From Maricaulis salignorans (GTDB taxonomy: Bacteria > Pseudomonadota > Alphaproteobacteria > Caulobacterales > Maricaulaceae): 56,461 nt of DNA. Under the pieces are notes generated by a model. That model worked only from the letters and a program-made list of their open reading frames with translations. It did not search any database and was not told the DNA's origin. The stretch is taken from contig NZ_FNHG01000020.1 in NCBI RefSeq assembly GCF_900103475.1, forward strand, positions 5,001-61,461. Reading direction: 5' to 3'. Every line of letters starts with the position of its first letter. Position 1 is the first letter of the stretch. The position numbers were made by a program, and so were the translations under genes. Shown here piece by piece: positions 34,427 through 43,967 of the stretch.

Positions 34427-36973
34427 ATGCCATCGACCAAGAGAACGATTCTGTTCGCAGCAGCCTCGGTTATCGCATTGACCGGTGCCCAGGCAGTGGC
34501 CCAGGAGAGCCGCAGCGTGGACATCATCACGGTGACCGCGCAAAAGCGCGAACAGGGAATCCAGGATGTGCCTGTTGCGGTGACCGCCTATGGCGAAACC
34601 CAGTTGACGAATGCCGGCGTGCACGACCTGAAGGATCTGGCGATTATCTCGCCCGGCCTCAATGTCACCTCGACCACCAGTGAATTCGTTACGACCGCAC
34701 GGATTCGTGGCATCGGTACGGTTGGTGACAATCCGGGACTGGAATCCTCCGTCGGGATCGTGATCGATGGCGTGCCGCGCGCCCGTAATGGTGTCGGTTT
34801 CAACGATCTTGGTGAGCTCGAACGCATCGAAGTCCTGCGCGGCCCTCAGGGCACGCTGTTCGGTGCCAACACCACCGCCGGTATCATCAATGTCGTCACC
34901 AAACGTCCGGAATTCGAGTTCGGCTATAATACCGAGCTGACCTATGTTGGTGGCGATACTTCCGGCTGGGGCGCTGCTGCCAGCATCACCGGCCCGATCA
35001 CGGACCGCATTGCAGCGCGCGTCTATGGTGCAACCCGCCAGCGTGACGGCTATCAGACCGTCGAGCCCTTTGGCGGACCGCGCACCCAGACCGAGGACGG
35101 TGATCAGAACTTCTTCACCTTCCGTGGCCAGGTCCTGATCGACTTCACGGACCACGTGAATCTTCTGCTCAGCGCCGACATCACCGAGCGCGACGAAAAT
35201 TGTTGCGGTGCGCCGAGCATCACTTCCGGTGCGACCGCAGGCATCATCAATGCCCTGGTTCCCGGTGGCCGGCCGATGCCGGGCAGCGAAGATCCGTTCA
35301 GCCGGACGCTTCAGGCCAACCGTTCCAACGGTCAGGAAATCACCGACCAGGGCTTCAGCGCTCAGCTGAACTGGGAGTTCGATAATTTCGACATGACAGC
35401 CATCCTGTCGGATCGGACCTATGAGCTTCGTTCCGGTCAGGACACGGACTTTACCGGTGCGGACATCGTGTTCCGCGACATCAGCAATAATACGTTCGAC
35501 TTCGGCAATACGACGTTCGAACTGCGCTTCTCCGGCGCGACCGAGAATGTCGACTGGATGTTCGGGTCGTATTATTCAAGCGAAGACCTGGTCCGCCGGG
35601 ACGCGATCCAGATGGGCGCTCACTTTGACACCTATCTCTCGCTGCTCGGTTCAGGCGGGGCGTCGATCTCGACGGTTGTCGATCTTGCCAACGGTCTGGC
35701 AGGGCTTTCAGCCTTCCTCGGCAATCCGGTTCCAGGTTATGTGCCGCTCTTCCCGACCCAGGGCGCTCCGCTCGGTGGTGGCAATCCGCTCGGTGATACC
35801 TTCGGCCAGGATGGTGAAAGCCTGAGCTTCTTCACCCACAACACCTGGCATCTGACGGACTCGACGGACATCTCCTTCGGTCTGCGTCACACCACGACGC
35901 AGAAGACGGCGACCTTCGATTTCGGCGAAAGCTCCGTTCCGGCCTGTGATGTCTGGGAACATGCCTTCGGTGATGCCCTGGACTTCTCGACAGCGGGCAA
36001 TCAGGCTCTGCTCAGCGCGTTCTCGGGCGCATCCGGCGTTTCGGTTGCGGATCTGGCGCAGTTCGGGACTTTCACCTGTCTGCCATTCTCGCGCGACGTG
36101 TTTGCCCGGATCGACAATACGCAAACGCTTGAGGAGAACGAGTTCTCCGGACTGCTCTCGCTGTCGCACCGCTTCAATGACGACCTGTTGATGTACGGTA
36201 CCTATTCGCATGGCTACAAGGCGGGCGGTTTCAACCTCGACCGCTTCACGCAAGCCGGTGACAGCGCTGTGAACTTCACCTCGGTGCTGGCCAGCCCGTC
36301 TTCCTATCCGGCTCGTTTTGATCCGGAAACCGTCGACAGCTTTGAAATCGGTATCAAGACCGAATGGGCGAATGACAGCCTTCTGGCCAACTTCTACCTG
36401 TTCCAGTCACAGTTCGACACCTACCAGCTCAATACCTTCAACGGCATTGCCTTCTTCGTGACCTCGATCGATGGCGCGTCGACCCAGGGTGCCGAGATGG
36501 AATTGTTGTGGCTGCCGGAATCCATGCCTGGTCTGACCATGCAGGGCGGCATCACCTATGCTGATGCGAGCTATGACGAGTTCGCACCGACCGGCACGCC
36601 AGATGTTGACGTCCTGTCCGGCCGCAACTTCTCGCTGGCTCCGGAATGGTATGCGTCCAGCTCGGTGACCTATAACGGCACCTTTGGCGAAAACATGACC
36701 TGGCTGGCTCACCTTGATGCCCGCTACATGTCCGAGCAGAATACGGGTTCTGACCTTGATCCTGAAAAGATCCAGGAGGCCTACACCCTGTTCAACGGGC
36801 GTGTTGGTATCGGCGCTGCCGACGAAACCTGGTCGCTGGAATTGTGGGGCCGCAACCTGACGGATGAAGATTATCTTCAGGTTGGCTTCGACGGACCTTT
36901 CCAGCCTGGTTCGTTCAATGGCTTCCTCGGTACGCCGCGGTCCTGGGGCATCACGCTCCGCGCCCGCCGCTAA
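34427..36973 (+). CDS. TonB-dependent outer membrane receptor
   Basis: 848 aa. A signal peptide (MPSTKRTILFAAASVIALTG) is followed by the TonB box region (DIITVTAQKR) and the plug (IQDVPVAVTAYGE, RIRGIG, IDGVPRARNG, VLRGPQGTLFGANTTAGIINVVTKRP). The 22-strand barrel ends with RSWGITLRARR. Start at 34427 has GGGAGGGAG 8-10 bases upstream. The pattern is that of large Caulobacter/Sphingomonad receptors for carbohydrates, peptides or plant compounds; the ligand is unknown. A strong terminator follows. Confidence 0.95.
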   Translation: MPSTKRTILFAAASVIALTGAQAVAQESRSVDIITVTAQKREQGIQDVPVAVTAYGETQLTNAGVHDLKDLAIISPGLNVTSTTSEFVTTARIRGIGTVGDNPGLESSVGIVIDGVPRARNGVGFNDLGELERIEVLRGPQGTLFGANTTAGIINVVTKRPEFEFGYNTELTYVGGDTSGWGAAASITGPITDRIAARVYGATRQRDGYQTVEPFGGPRTQTEDGDQNFFTFRGQVLIDFTDHVNLLLSADITERDENCCGAPSITSGATAGIINALVPGGRPMPGSEDPFSRTLQANRSNGQEITDQGFSAQLNWEFDNFDMTAILSDRTYELRSGQDTDFTGADIVFRDISNNTFDFGNTTFELRFSGATENVDWMFGSYYSSEDLVRRDAIQMGAHFDTYLSLLGSGGASISTVVDLANGLAGLSAFLGNPVPGYVPLFPTQGAPLGGGNPLGDTFGQDGESLSFFTHNTWHLTDSTDISFGLRHTTTQKTATFDFGESSVPACDVWEHAFGDALDFSTAGNQALLSAFSGASGVSVADLAQFGTFTCLPFSRDVFARIDNTQTLEENEFSGLLSLSHRFNDDLLMYGTYSHGYKAGGFNLDRFTQAGDSAVNFTSVLASPSSYPARFDPETVDSFEIGIKTEWANDSLLANFYLFQSQFDTYQLNTFNGIAFFVTSIDGASTQGAEMELLWLPESMPGLTMQGGITYADASYDEFAPTGTPDVDVLSGRNFSLAPEWYASSSVTYNGTFGENMTWLAHLDARYMSEQNTGSDLDPEKIQEAYTLFNGRVGIGAADETWSLELWGRNLTDEDYLQVGFDGPFQPGSFNGFLGTPRSWGITLRARR

Positions 36974-36996
36974 TCCGGCATATGCATGACGAAGGG

Positions 36997-37031
36997 AAGG
37001 GCCGGGCGGCAACGCCCGGCCCTTCTTTTTT
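36997..37031 (+). terminator. Terminator of the TonB receptor gene
   Basis: AAGGGCCGGGCG (36997-37008) and CGCCCGGCCCTT (37013-37024) form a perfect 12-bp stem with a GCAA loop and then a T-run. Confidence 0.95.
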
Positions 37032-37219
37032 GCTCCGGCCAATCTGCTGGTGTAGGCAGGGGGAAAGGTTCTGTTCCGGGGCCTGGCGCCGGGGCGACTG
37101 CACAATATTCACCACGCGATCCGCTTTGGGGTGCCTGCCCTGAATTGGCCGCGATATCATGATCAAAGAAGCCCATATGATTCGGCTTTCCGCTGATCAA
37201 AACATTGATGATTTTTGCC

Positions 37220-38254
37220 ATGACGCTGCGCGCCCGAAATATATTGCTGATCGCCCTGGCCGGCCTGCTGGTCGTGACCGGCCTGTTGCTGGCCGTCGGA
37301 CCGTTTTCCGTCACCAGTTTGCAGGCGCGGCTCGAGACCAATGCCCGCGACGCGCTGGCCCGGCGCGAGATGGATTGGGCCCATGTCCGTATGCGCGGTC
37401 AGGAGGCCATCCTCAGCGGCGCGGCGCCCAATGACACGGCCCGGGAAATCGCGCTTGAAGTTGTGGCGGGATCGACCTGGTCAGGCGGCAATATCGCCGG
37501 CGGCGTGTCCCGCGTGATCGACGAAACCACGGATGCCCGCATTGACCGCGGCTTTGCCTTCCGTGCCGACGTGGCGTTCAGCGGGCGAGTACTGATACGT
37601 GGCGATGCCAGCGACGCGGCCGCACGTGATGCGATTGCCCGTTTTGCAACGGCGAATTTCCCCAATGGTGCCGATTCCGATTTGACACTCATCCCTGGCG
37701 GTGCGCCCGCGGCGGAGTGGGAGGAGGCGGCCAAACGCCTGCTCGGTCAGCTGGCGCGTCTCGAGCGCGGTGCCATCGTGCTCAGCGGCCAGCAGGGCGG
37801 CCTCTATGGCGAGGCCGAGAACCCGCAAATCGCCCGCTCGGTTGCGAATACGCTGCAGACCATGCCTGCACCCTTCCGGGCCGCCTCGATCGTGATACCG
37901 GCTGGCGCGCCGCCGATTGTGAATGTGCCCGATATTGACGCCTGCGCGGCCATAGTCCGCGCGGCTCAGGGCACGGATGAGCTGCGTTTCGAGCCGGGCG
38001 GTGCCGGCGCCAGCCCGTTGACAGAGATCGCCCTGCGCCGGTTGGGACGCACCTTTGCCGCTTGCCCCGCCAGTGCCCGGCTCTCTGTCAGGGTCAGTAT
38101 TGCCGATGGCGGCGCAGAGCTGGCCAGGGAGCGGGCCGAGCAGGTGCGGTCGCTGCTGGCGGGAGGTGCCGTTGGCGAGTCGAGAATTATTGTCGCGCTG
38201 GCTGATGACCAGATGCAGGCACTTACATTTTCTATTTCATCGATTGAGGGTTGA
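37220..38254 (+). CDS. Membrane-anchored protein with BON-like and degenerate OmpA-like domains
   Basis: 344 aa if started at 37220; the start may be 37208 and none has a clear ribosome site. An N-terminal helix (ILLIALAGLLVVTGLLLAVG) anchors it in the inner membrane. Two BON-like segments follow (MDWAHVRMRGQEAILSGAAP; FRADVAFSGRVLIRGDAS), and the C-terminus resembles an OmpA peptidoglycan domain (LRRLGRTF...ERAEQVRSLLAGGAVG) without the GHTD motif. It may link membrane and periplasm. It is 3 bases from the next gene, so the two are an operon. Confidence 0.6.
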   Translation: MTLRARNILLIALAGLLVVTGLLLAVGPFSVTSLQARLETNARDALARREMDWAHVRMRGQEAILSGAAPNDTAREIALEVVAGSTWSGGNIAGGVSRVIDETTDARIDRGFAFRADVAFSGRVLIRGDASDAAARDAIARFATANFPNGADSDLTLIPGGAPAAEWEEAAKRLLGQLARLERGAIVLSGQQGGLYGEAENPQIARSVANTLQTMPAPFRAASIVIPAGAPPIVNVPDIDACAAIVRAAQGTDELRFEPGGAGASPLTEIALRRLGRTFAACPASARLSVRVSIADGGAELARERAEQVRSLLAGGAVGESRIIVALADDQMQALTFSISSIEG

Positions 38255-38257
38255 GGC

Positions 38258-38893
38258 ATGTTCTGGCTGGTCTGGCAGATTGGGTTCCTGATTTTGGCGG
38301 CGTTCGGATTCGGGGTTTTGACCGGATGGAAAGTCTGGAGCGGCGAGGCGCGTAGCGCCGAGGCCGACAAGGCGCTGGCCGATGTCATCGCGCTGCGCCG
38401 GGAAAACGAAAATCTCGCACGTCGCCTCGGCGAAGCGGAAACGCGCGCGGTTGCCGCCCGGCAGCAACCGGCCGGGGCGGTCAAGACTGGCCATGCCGAC
38501 ATGCCCGAAAGCAAGGCCCAGCCCGTTTCGGCCAAGCCTGCCGCATCGGCAGAGCCCAAATCTGCGTCCACGAAGTCGGTGGCGCCAAAACCGGCGGCAA
38601 AGAAGTCCTCACCGCCCAAGCCAGCGGCGGAGAAACCTGCAGCACCGAAACCCGCGGCATCGAAGCCAGTGGCGCCCGCACCCACGGAGGCCGGCCGGCA
38701 GGATGATCTGACCGTGATCAAGGGGTTGGGCCCGAAAGCGGCGGCGAGCCTGAAGGCCGCTGGTGTCGTCAGCCTGACGCAGATCGCCGCCTGGAGTGAG
38801 GCCGATATCGCCAGCTGGGATGAGCGCATCAATGGCCGTGGTCGCATTGTCCGCGACGACTGGGTCGGCCAGGCCAAAAAGCTTTCTGCCTGA
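38258..38893 (+). CDS. Membrane-anchored protein with C-terminal helix-hairpin-helix (H3TH-like) domain
   Basis: 211 aa. One N-terminal membrane helix (LVWQIGFLILAAFGFGVLTG), a coiled-coil-like stretch (ADVIALRRENENLARRLGEAE), then an Ala/Pro/Lys-rich linker of KPAA-type units at about 95-145. The last 60 residues, DLTVIKGLGPKAAASLKAAGV, then LTQIAAWSEADIASWDERI and GRGRIVRDDWVGQAKKL, match the domain fused in other proteins to NADH dehydrogenase subunit E and ribosomal L21. The domain is usually nucleic-acid or protein binding. GAGG precedes the ATG. Confidence 0.75.
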   Translation: MFWLVWQIGFLILAAFGFGVLTGWKVWSGEARSAEADKALADVIALRRENENLARRLGEAETRAVAARQQPAGAVKTGHADMPESKAQPVSAKPAASAEPKSASTKSVAPKPAAKKSSPPKPAAEKPAAPKPAASKPVAPAPTEAGRQDDLTVIKGLGPKAAASLKAAGVVSLTQIAAWSEADIASWDERINGRGRIVRDDWVGQAKKLSA

Positions 38894-38905
38894 CCCAGGC
38901 CTGCC

Positions 38906-39388
38906 TCAGGGCATATTGGCCAGCACATTGCGGGCATCATAGGCATTGGCATCATCGGATACCGTGCCGGTGCGCACCAGGATTTCGAGCGTAACGGATT
39001 TCTGCCCGGCAGAGCCGTCGAAGCGGATGCCCAGTCCGACGCCGCTGCCCGAATAGCCGCGCGAGCCGGTTGAATAGCTTGCCGATGTGCCGAGGCTGAC
39101 CGGATTGCGATCATTGCCATCGCGGTCACGGCGGACAACGACAAACCAGTCGCCGCCCTGTTCCAGCGTAAATTCGGCTGCCCGGCGCAAAGCCAGGTCT
39201 TCCGTTTCCTGAATGCTGACGTCCGGTCCGGCATCGAAGCGGATCATGAAACGATCCTGCTCAATCTGCCGTTCGGAATAGCCGTAGCGGCTATCCTGCG
39301 CCGGTGCGTAGAGCGTCGGCCCCGCGGTGGCGCAGGCTGTCAGCGCGAGGGCGGGAAGCAGGACGAGCAGGGGAAGAATGCGTGTCAT
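38906..39388 (-). CDS. CC0125/CC1285 family lipoprotein
   Basis: 160 aa from the ATG at 39388 with GGAG upstream. The signal ends in the lipobox LTAC about residue 18, so it is a lipoprotein. The conserved YGYSERQIEQDRFMIRFDAG and LALRRAAEFTLEQGGDWFVVVRRD pattern is that of the Caulobacter CC0125/CC1285 family. Function unknown. It is convergent with the helix-hairpin-helix gene, with 12 bases between stop codons. Confidence 0.8.
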   Translation of the reverse strand: MTRILPLLVLLPALALTACATAGPTLYAPAQDSRYGYSERQIEQDRFMIRFDAGPDVSIQETEDLALRRAAEFTLEQGGDWFVVVRRDRDGNDRNPVSLGTSASYSTGSRGYSGSGVGLGIRFDGSAGQKSVTLEILVRTGTVSDDANAYDARNVLANMP

Positions 39389-39426
39389 CGCGGCAGCTCC
39401 ATAGGTGTGGGTGCACCACGATACGA

Positions 39427-41580
39427 TCATTCACCGTTCTCGACCACCACCTCTTCGATGCCCATCCGCTCCAGCATCACCAGCGCGCTGTCGGCGATCA
39501 CTGTTCCGGGCGGGAAGACGGCCGCAGCGCCCATCTGGCGCAGCACCGGTTCATCATCGGGCGGGATGACCCCGCCGACGATGACCAGGATATCCTCACG
39601 GCCCTGCTCCGACAGCGCACTGCGCAATTGCGGCACCAGGGTGAGATGTCCGGCGGCAAGTGACGAGGCGGCTGCGGCGTGAACGTCTTCGGCGATGGCC
39701 AGCGTGGCGGCCTCGTCCGGGGTCTGGAAAAGCGGTCCGATCACCACATCCCAGCCGAGATCGGCATAGGCCGAGGCGACGACTTTCTGGCCGCGATCAT
39801 GGCCGTCCTGGCCGAGCTTGGCGATCAGGATTTTCGGCTTGCGGCCATGGAGATCCAGGAAGCGGGCGGCGCTGTCGCGCGCCCGGCGGACCTTGTCATC
39901 ATCGCCGGCGGCAGGGCCGTAAATACCGGTCACAGCCTTGATCTCGGCGACATGGCGTTTGAACGCGCGCTCCATGGCGTCGGAAATTTCGCCGACTGTG
40001 GCCATGGCGCGGCCCGCATCAACGGCCAGTTCGAGCAGATTGCCTTGCCCCGAAGCCGCTGATGCCGCCAGCGCCTCAAGCGCGGCCTCGACCCTGGCCG
40101 GATCACGCTCGGCTCGCAGACGTTCGAGCTTTTCGATCTGCTGTTTGCGCACCAGATAATTATCGACTTTGAGGACCGGCACATCCTCGTCCTCGTCGAG
40201 CAGGAATTTATTGATGCCGGTAATCGTCTGCTGGCCGCTGTCAATGAGCGCCTGGGTGCGCGCGGCTGCCTCTTCGATGCGCAATTTGGGCACGCCGGCC
40301 TCGATGGCCTTCGCCATGCCGCCGAGCGCGTCGATTTCGGCGATATGATCCATCGCCCGGGCGGCAAGATCATGGGTCAGGCGTTCGACATAATGACTGC
40401 CGCCCCACGGATCGATCGCGTCACAGGCATGGGCTTCGCTGGCCAGAAGGATCTGGGTATTGCGCGCGATGCGGGCGGAGAAATCGGTCGGCAGGGCGAG
40501 CGCCTCGTCGAGCGAATTGGTGTGCAGGGACTGGGTGTGACCATCGACAGCGGCGATGGCCTCCAGCGCCGTGCGGCCGACATTGTTGAACACGTCCTGG
40601 GCGGTCAGTGACCAGCCGGAGGTCTGGCAATGGGTGCGCAGACAGATCGATTTTTCGCTCTTGGGACTGAAGCGCTCCTTGACCAGCTTGGCCCACAAAA
40701 GGCGCGCGGCGCGCAGTTTGGCGATCTCCATGAAGACATTCATGCCGATGCCGAAGAAGAAGGAGAGGCGCGGCGCGAAAGTGTCGACATCCATGCCGGC
40801 TTCAATGCCTGTCGCGATATATTCCAGCCCGTCAGCGATGGTGTAGGCGAGCTCGAGATCGGCCGGGGCACCGGCCTCCTGCATGTGGTAGCCGGAGATC
40901 GAGATCGAATTGTATTTCGGCATGTGTTTCGAGGTGTAGTCGAAAATATCCGAGATGATCCGCATCGATGGGGCCGGTGGATAGATATAGGTATTGCGGA
41001 CCATGAACTCCTTGAGGATGTCGTTCTGGATCGTGCCGGAAAGCTGTTCCGGCTTCACGCCCTGTTCTTCGGCGGCGACGATATACAGCGCCAGGATTGG
41101 CAGGACGGCGCCATTCATCGTCATCGACACGCTCATCTGGTCGAGCGGAATGCCGTCGAACAGGGTGCGCATGTCATAGATGGAATCGATCGCCACACCG
41201 GCCATGCCGACATCGCCGGCCACGCGCGGGTGATCTGAATCATAGCCGCGGTGTGTCGCCAGATCGAAGGCGACCGAAAGCCCCTTCTGCCCGGCCGCCA
41301 GATTGCGCCGGTAGAAGGCGTTGGAATCCTCGGCCGTCGAGAAGCCGGCATATTGCCGGATCGTCCAGGGGCGTTGCAGGAACATGGTCGGATAGGGCCC
41401 GCGCACGAAGGGCGCCGCGCCGGGGACGGTGTGGATGAAGTCGACGCTCTCGCTATCGGCCGGACCATAGGCGGTGTGGATGGCGATGCCTTCGGCCGGG
41501 GTCCAGTCCTCACCCTTTGCCGCGGATGCGGGCAGGGCGGGGCCAAGGTCGAGTGTGGTGAAATCGGGTGTGTGGCTCAT
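39427..41580 (-). CDS. mutB: Methylmalonyl-CoA mutase, large (catalytic) subunit
   Basis: 717 aa. It interconverts methylmalonyl-CoA and succinyl-CoA with adenosylcobalamin. The catalytic TIM barrel carries [39 protein letters not shown] in its N-terminal third. The C-terminal cobalamin domain has the base-off motif DGHDRG about residue 595, then a GG in [14 protein letters not shown]. The ATG overlaps the mutA stop by 4 bases (ATGA). It serves propionyl-CoA use or the C3 end of the ethylmalonyl-CoA route. Confidence 0.97.
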   Translation of the reverse strand: MSHTPDFTTLDLGPALPASAAKGEDWTPAEGIAIHTAYGPADSESVDFIHTVPGAAPFVRGPYPTMFLQRPWTIRQYAGFSTAEDSNAFYRRNLAAGQKGLSVAFDLATHRGYDSDHPRVAGDVGMAGVAIDSIYDMRTLFDGIPLDQMSVSMTMNGAVLPILALYIVAAEEQGVKPEQLSGTIQNDILKEFMVRNTYIYPPAPSMRIISDIFDYTSKHMPKYNSISISGYHMQEAGAPADLELAYTIADGLEYIATGIEAGMDVDTFAPRLSFFFGIGMNVFMEIAKLRAARLLWAKLVKERFSPKSEKSICLRTHCQTSGWSLTAQDVFNNVGRTALEAIAAVDGHTQSLHTNSLDEALALPTDFSARIARNTQILLASEAHACDAIDPWGGSHYVERLTHDLAARAMDHIAEIDALGGMAKAIEAGVPKLRIEEAAARTQALIDSGQQTITGINKFLLDEDEDVPVLKVDNYLVRKQQIEKLERLRAERDPARVEAALEALAASAASGQGNLLELAVDAGRAMATVGEISDAMERAFKRHVAEIKAVTGIYGPAAGDDDKVRRARDSAARFLDLHGRKPKILIAKLGQDGHDRGQKVVASAYADLGWDVVIGPLFQTPDEAATLAIAEDVHAAAASSLAAGHLTLVPQLRSALSEQGREDILVIVGGVIPPDDEPVLRQMGAAAVFPPGTVIADSALVMLERMGIEEVVVENGE

Positions 41581-43010
41581 GAGCTCGCTCCCTCGAATGG
41601 CGTGGCCAGGCGGATGGCGGTGAGGGCGCCCTCCGGTGCGTCAGGTTCCGGCCAGGAGCCATTGGTTTCCACCGGTTTGGGGTGCGGGTCGGGGTGTTGG
41701 GTGACACCGAGAATGACATCCTTGCCGTCGGCTAGTCGTTGCAGACGCTTCTCGCGCACCGCCGCGATCTCGCTCTGCAGCCAGCCATCGGCAAAGGCGC
41801 CAACCAGCCCGCCGCGCCGTTCGATCTTCTGGAACAGCGACCAGGCAGATTGCGCCAGCTCATCACTCAAGGTCTCGTGCAGATAGGAGCCGGCAGCGGG
41901 ATCGGTGACCTTGCCGATATGGCTCTCTTCGGCCAGCAGGATATGGAGATTGCGCGCGACGCGGCGGCCGAGCCCGGTCGGGCGGCCGATCGCATCGGTG
42001 AAGGGGCGGATGGTGATGGTGTCGGCGCCGCCAGCGGCCGCAGCAAAGCCGGCGCAGGCGGTGCGGATCATATTCGTCCACGGATCCTTGGCGCTCATCA
42101 TCCGGCCCGATGTCGTGACCTGCAGCGACAGGCGTTGCGCGGCCTCGCTGGCACCGAAACCCTGGGCGATGCGGGCGAAGATGCGCCGTGCCGCGCGCAG
42201 CTTGGCAATGGTCAGGTGGATATCTGTATCGGCGGCGAGCCGCGCCTCGACGGCTTGCGCGGCCTCATCAGCGGAGAGGCCGGCCTCGAGCATGACGCGG
42301 ATATAGGTGGCGCTGGATGCCGCCAGCACGGCGAGCTCCTGCACTTCGCTGCCGCCAGCTTCGAAGGCGAGCGCCGCATCGGCCCGGAAGATCCTGATCT
42401 GCGGGAAAGCGGCCTGGGCCAGTTCGGCAAGGCCGCGCGCCTTGGGGAAGCATTGATCGTCCAGCGCAATCCCCTGACGCGCCGCCCGTTCGACCGGCGA
42501 CAGGCCGAGCCCGCCGTGCAGATGCTCGCCATCGAGGCGGCGGCGGGCGAACAGGGTCAGCAGGAGATGGGCGTGATGGCCCTGGCCATCGAGGCTGTCG
42601 AGATGGACCGGGGCGAGGGAGAGGTCGACGCCCGTCAGCGCCGCATCCAGCAGCTCGATCTCATTGGCCTTGAGCCCAAAGCGACCCGTGCTGTCGAGCC
42701 GCAAGTCCAGTTCCGACACGCCGCCCATCAGATCGTCGAGCGCGACGGCATTGGCTTCGGCCGGGCAGGCTTCGGTGATCGACTGGCGCATGCCCCAGGG
42801 CAGGTGCCCGTCGCGCGGCGCTGTGTCGACGGCGCCTGTGCCGTCTGGACGGTCGAAGAAAACCGGACCACGCTTGAGCCCGTCAACCGTGTGCCGGTCC
42901 ACCGCGGTTTCGAAATCGGCGCCGCGCAGGGCTTTTTCGGCCAGGACGCGCCAGCTGGCGGCGGTCTGGGCGGGGAAATCCCCGGCGAAATCGCGGATAG
43001 TGTCGGTCAT
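41577..43010 (-). CDS. mutA: Methylmalonyl-CoA mutase, small subunit
   Basis: 477 aa. It has the barrel fold but without the C-terminal cobalamin-binding half, so it is the structural subunit of the heterodimer. [20 protein letters not shown] and [33 protein letters not shown] fit the MutA family. Shorter than the usual 600 residues, which suggests a truncated C-terminus as in Caulobacterales homologs. AGGA precedes the ATG at 43010; it is directly upstream of mutB. Confidence 0.9.
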   Translation of the reverse strand: MTDTIRDFAGDFPAQTAASWRVLAEKALRGADFETAVDRHTVDGLKRGPVFFDRPDGTGAVDTAPRDGHLPWGMRQSITEACPAEANAVALDDLMGGVSELDLRLDSTGRFGLKANEIELLDAALTGVDLSLAPVHLDSLDGQGHHAHLLLTLFARRRLDGEHLHGGLGLSPVERAARQGIALDDQCFPKARGLAELAQAAFPQIRIFRADAALAFEAGGSEVQELAVLAASSATYIRVMLEAGLSADEAAQAVEARLAADTDIHLTIAKLRAARRIFARIAQGFGASEAAQRLSLQVTTSGRMMSAKDPWTNMIRTACAGFAAAAGGADTITIRPFTDAIGRPTGLGRRVARNLHILLAEESHIGKVTDPAAGSYLHETLSDELAQSAWSLFQKIERRGGLVGAFADGWLQSEIAAVREKRLQRLADGKDVILGVTQHPDPHPKPVETNGSWPEPDAPEGALTAIRLATPFEGASS

Positions 43011-43170
43011 GGAAATCCTGTCGCGGCAAGGCCATCAATGTGTCGGGCCGGAGAAAAGGCGCGCGGGGCCCGTACGTCAAGTACGAGCGGCGAGTATGGA
43101 CAGCGATTCTGCTTATCCCACAGTGCTGCGGTCGGCATCACAATCGAAGCGAGCAGCCATGGAGGCCCTG

Positions 43171-43893
43171 ATGTCCGAGACTACGCCCAATCTCGCCCTG
43201 CCGCTGGTGATGCCGGCCCAGGCGCAAAAACATGTCCCTGTGAATGAGAGCCTGCTGCGCCTTGATGCGCTGGTTCAGGCCCAGGCGCAAAGCCGCAGCC
43301 TGGCTGTGCAGCCCGGCGATCCCGGGGACGGGCAATGCTGGCTAATCCCCGCTGGCGCCAGTGGCGATGACTGGACTGCGATGACGGCCGGCTCGCTGGC
43401 GATCTGGCGCGACGGCTTCTGGAGCGAAGTGACGCCCAAATCCGGCTGGCGCGTTCATGTGCTCGACGAGGCACGTGATGTCGTGTTCGGCGGTTCGGCC
43501 TGGCATTTGGCCGGTGCCGACACAGTCCTCGCCGAATCGCCCGGCGGCGCGAAAACCCGGGCGATCCTCATCGCGGACACTGTCACCGGCTTGACCGGCG
43601 CCAGTGTTGTCACCGCGATCACCATCCCGGCACGTTCAATCGTCTTCTGTGTCTCCGTCCGTACCGATGAAGCCATCACAGGTGCCAGCAGTTTCGATTG
43701 CGGCATAGCCGGCGAAACCTCGAAATTCGGTGGTTCGCTGGGGATATCAGAGGGAGCGAGCAATCTCGGCGTCATAGGCCCCACGGCCTTCTATAGCGAC
43801 ACGCCCATCGTCCTCACGGCCAATGGTGGCAGCTTCGCCGGCGGCTCGGTCAGTCTCGCCATCCATGCCTGGATGCCGGTGGCGCCGGATTAG
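43171..43893 (+). CDS. DUF2793 domain protein (phage/GTA tail type)
   Basis: 240 aa from the ATG at 43171, with GGAGG 5-9 bases upstream. The N-terminal LALPLVMPAQAQKHVPVNESLLRLDALVQAQ is the DUF2793 signature; it is followed by a carbohydrate-binding-like beta domain (WRDGFWSEVTPKSGWRV) and a beta-rich C-terminus. Homologs sit at the end of gene transfer agent or prophage tail clusters. Here none of the other tail genes are nearby, so it looks like a stand-alone remnant or a detached GTA gene. The open frame upstream to 42664 is antisense to mutA. Confidence 0.82.
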   Translation: MSETTPNLALPLVMPAQAQKHVPVNESLLRLDALVQAQAQSRSLAVQPGDPGDGQCWLIPAGASGDDWTAMTAGSLAIWRDGFWSEVTPKSGWRVHVLDEARDVVFGGSAWHLAGADTVLAESPGGAKTRAILIADTVTGLTGASVVTAITIPARSIVFCVSVRTDEAITGASSFDCGIAGETSKFGGSLGISEGASNLGVIGPTAFYSDTPIVLTANGGSFAGGSVSLAIHAWMPVAPD

Positions 43894-43967
43894 GGGAGGG
43901 CGCGTTCGTCAACCTCAGCCCCCGTGCCCCGGACCGGGTGAGGATCATAAAGCCCCTGGCGGCCCCG

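Noticed and set aside
41739-43247. 502-codon plus-strand ORF opposite mutA
   Set aside because: Antisense to mutA; the real plus-strand gene, DUF2793, begins in another frame at 43171.
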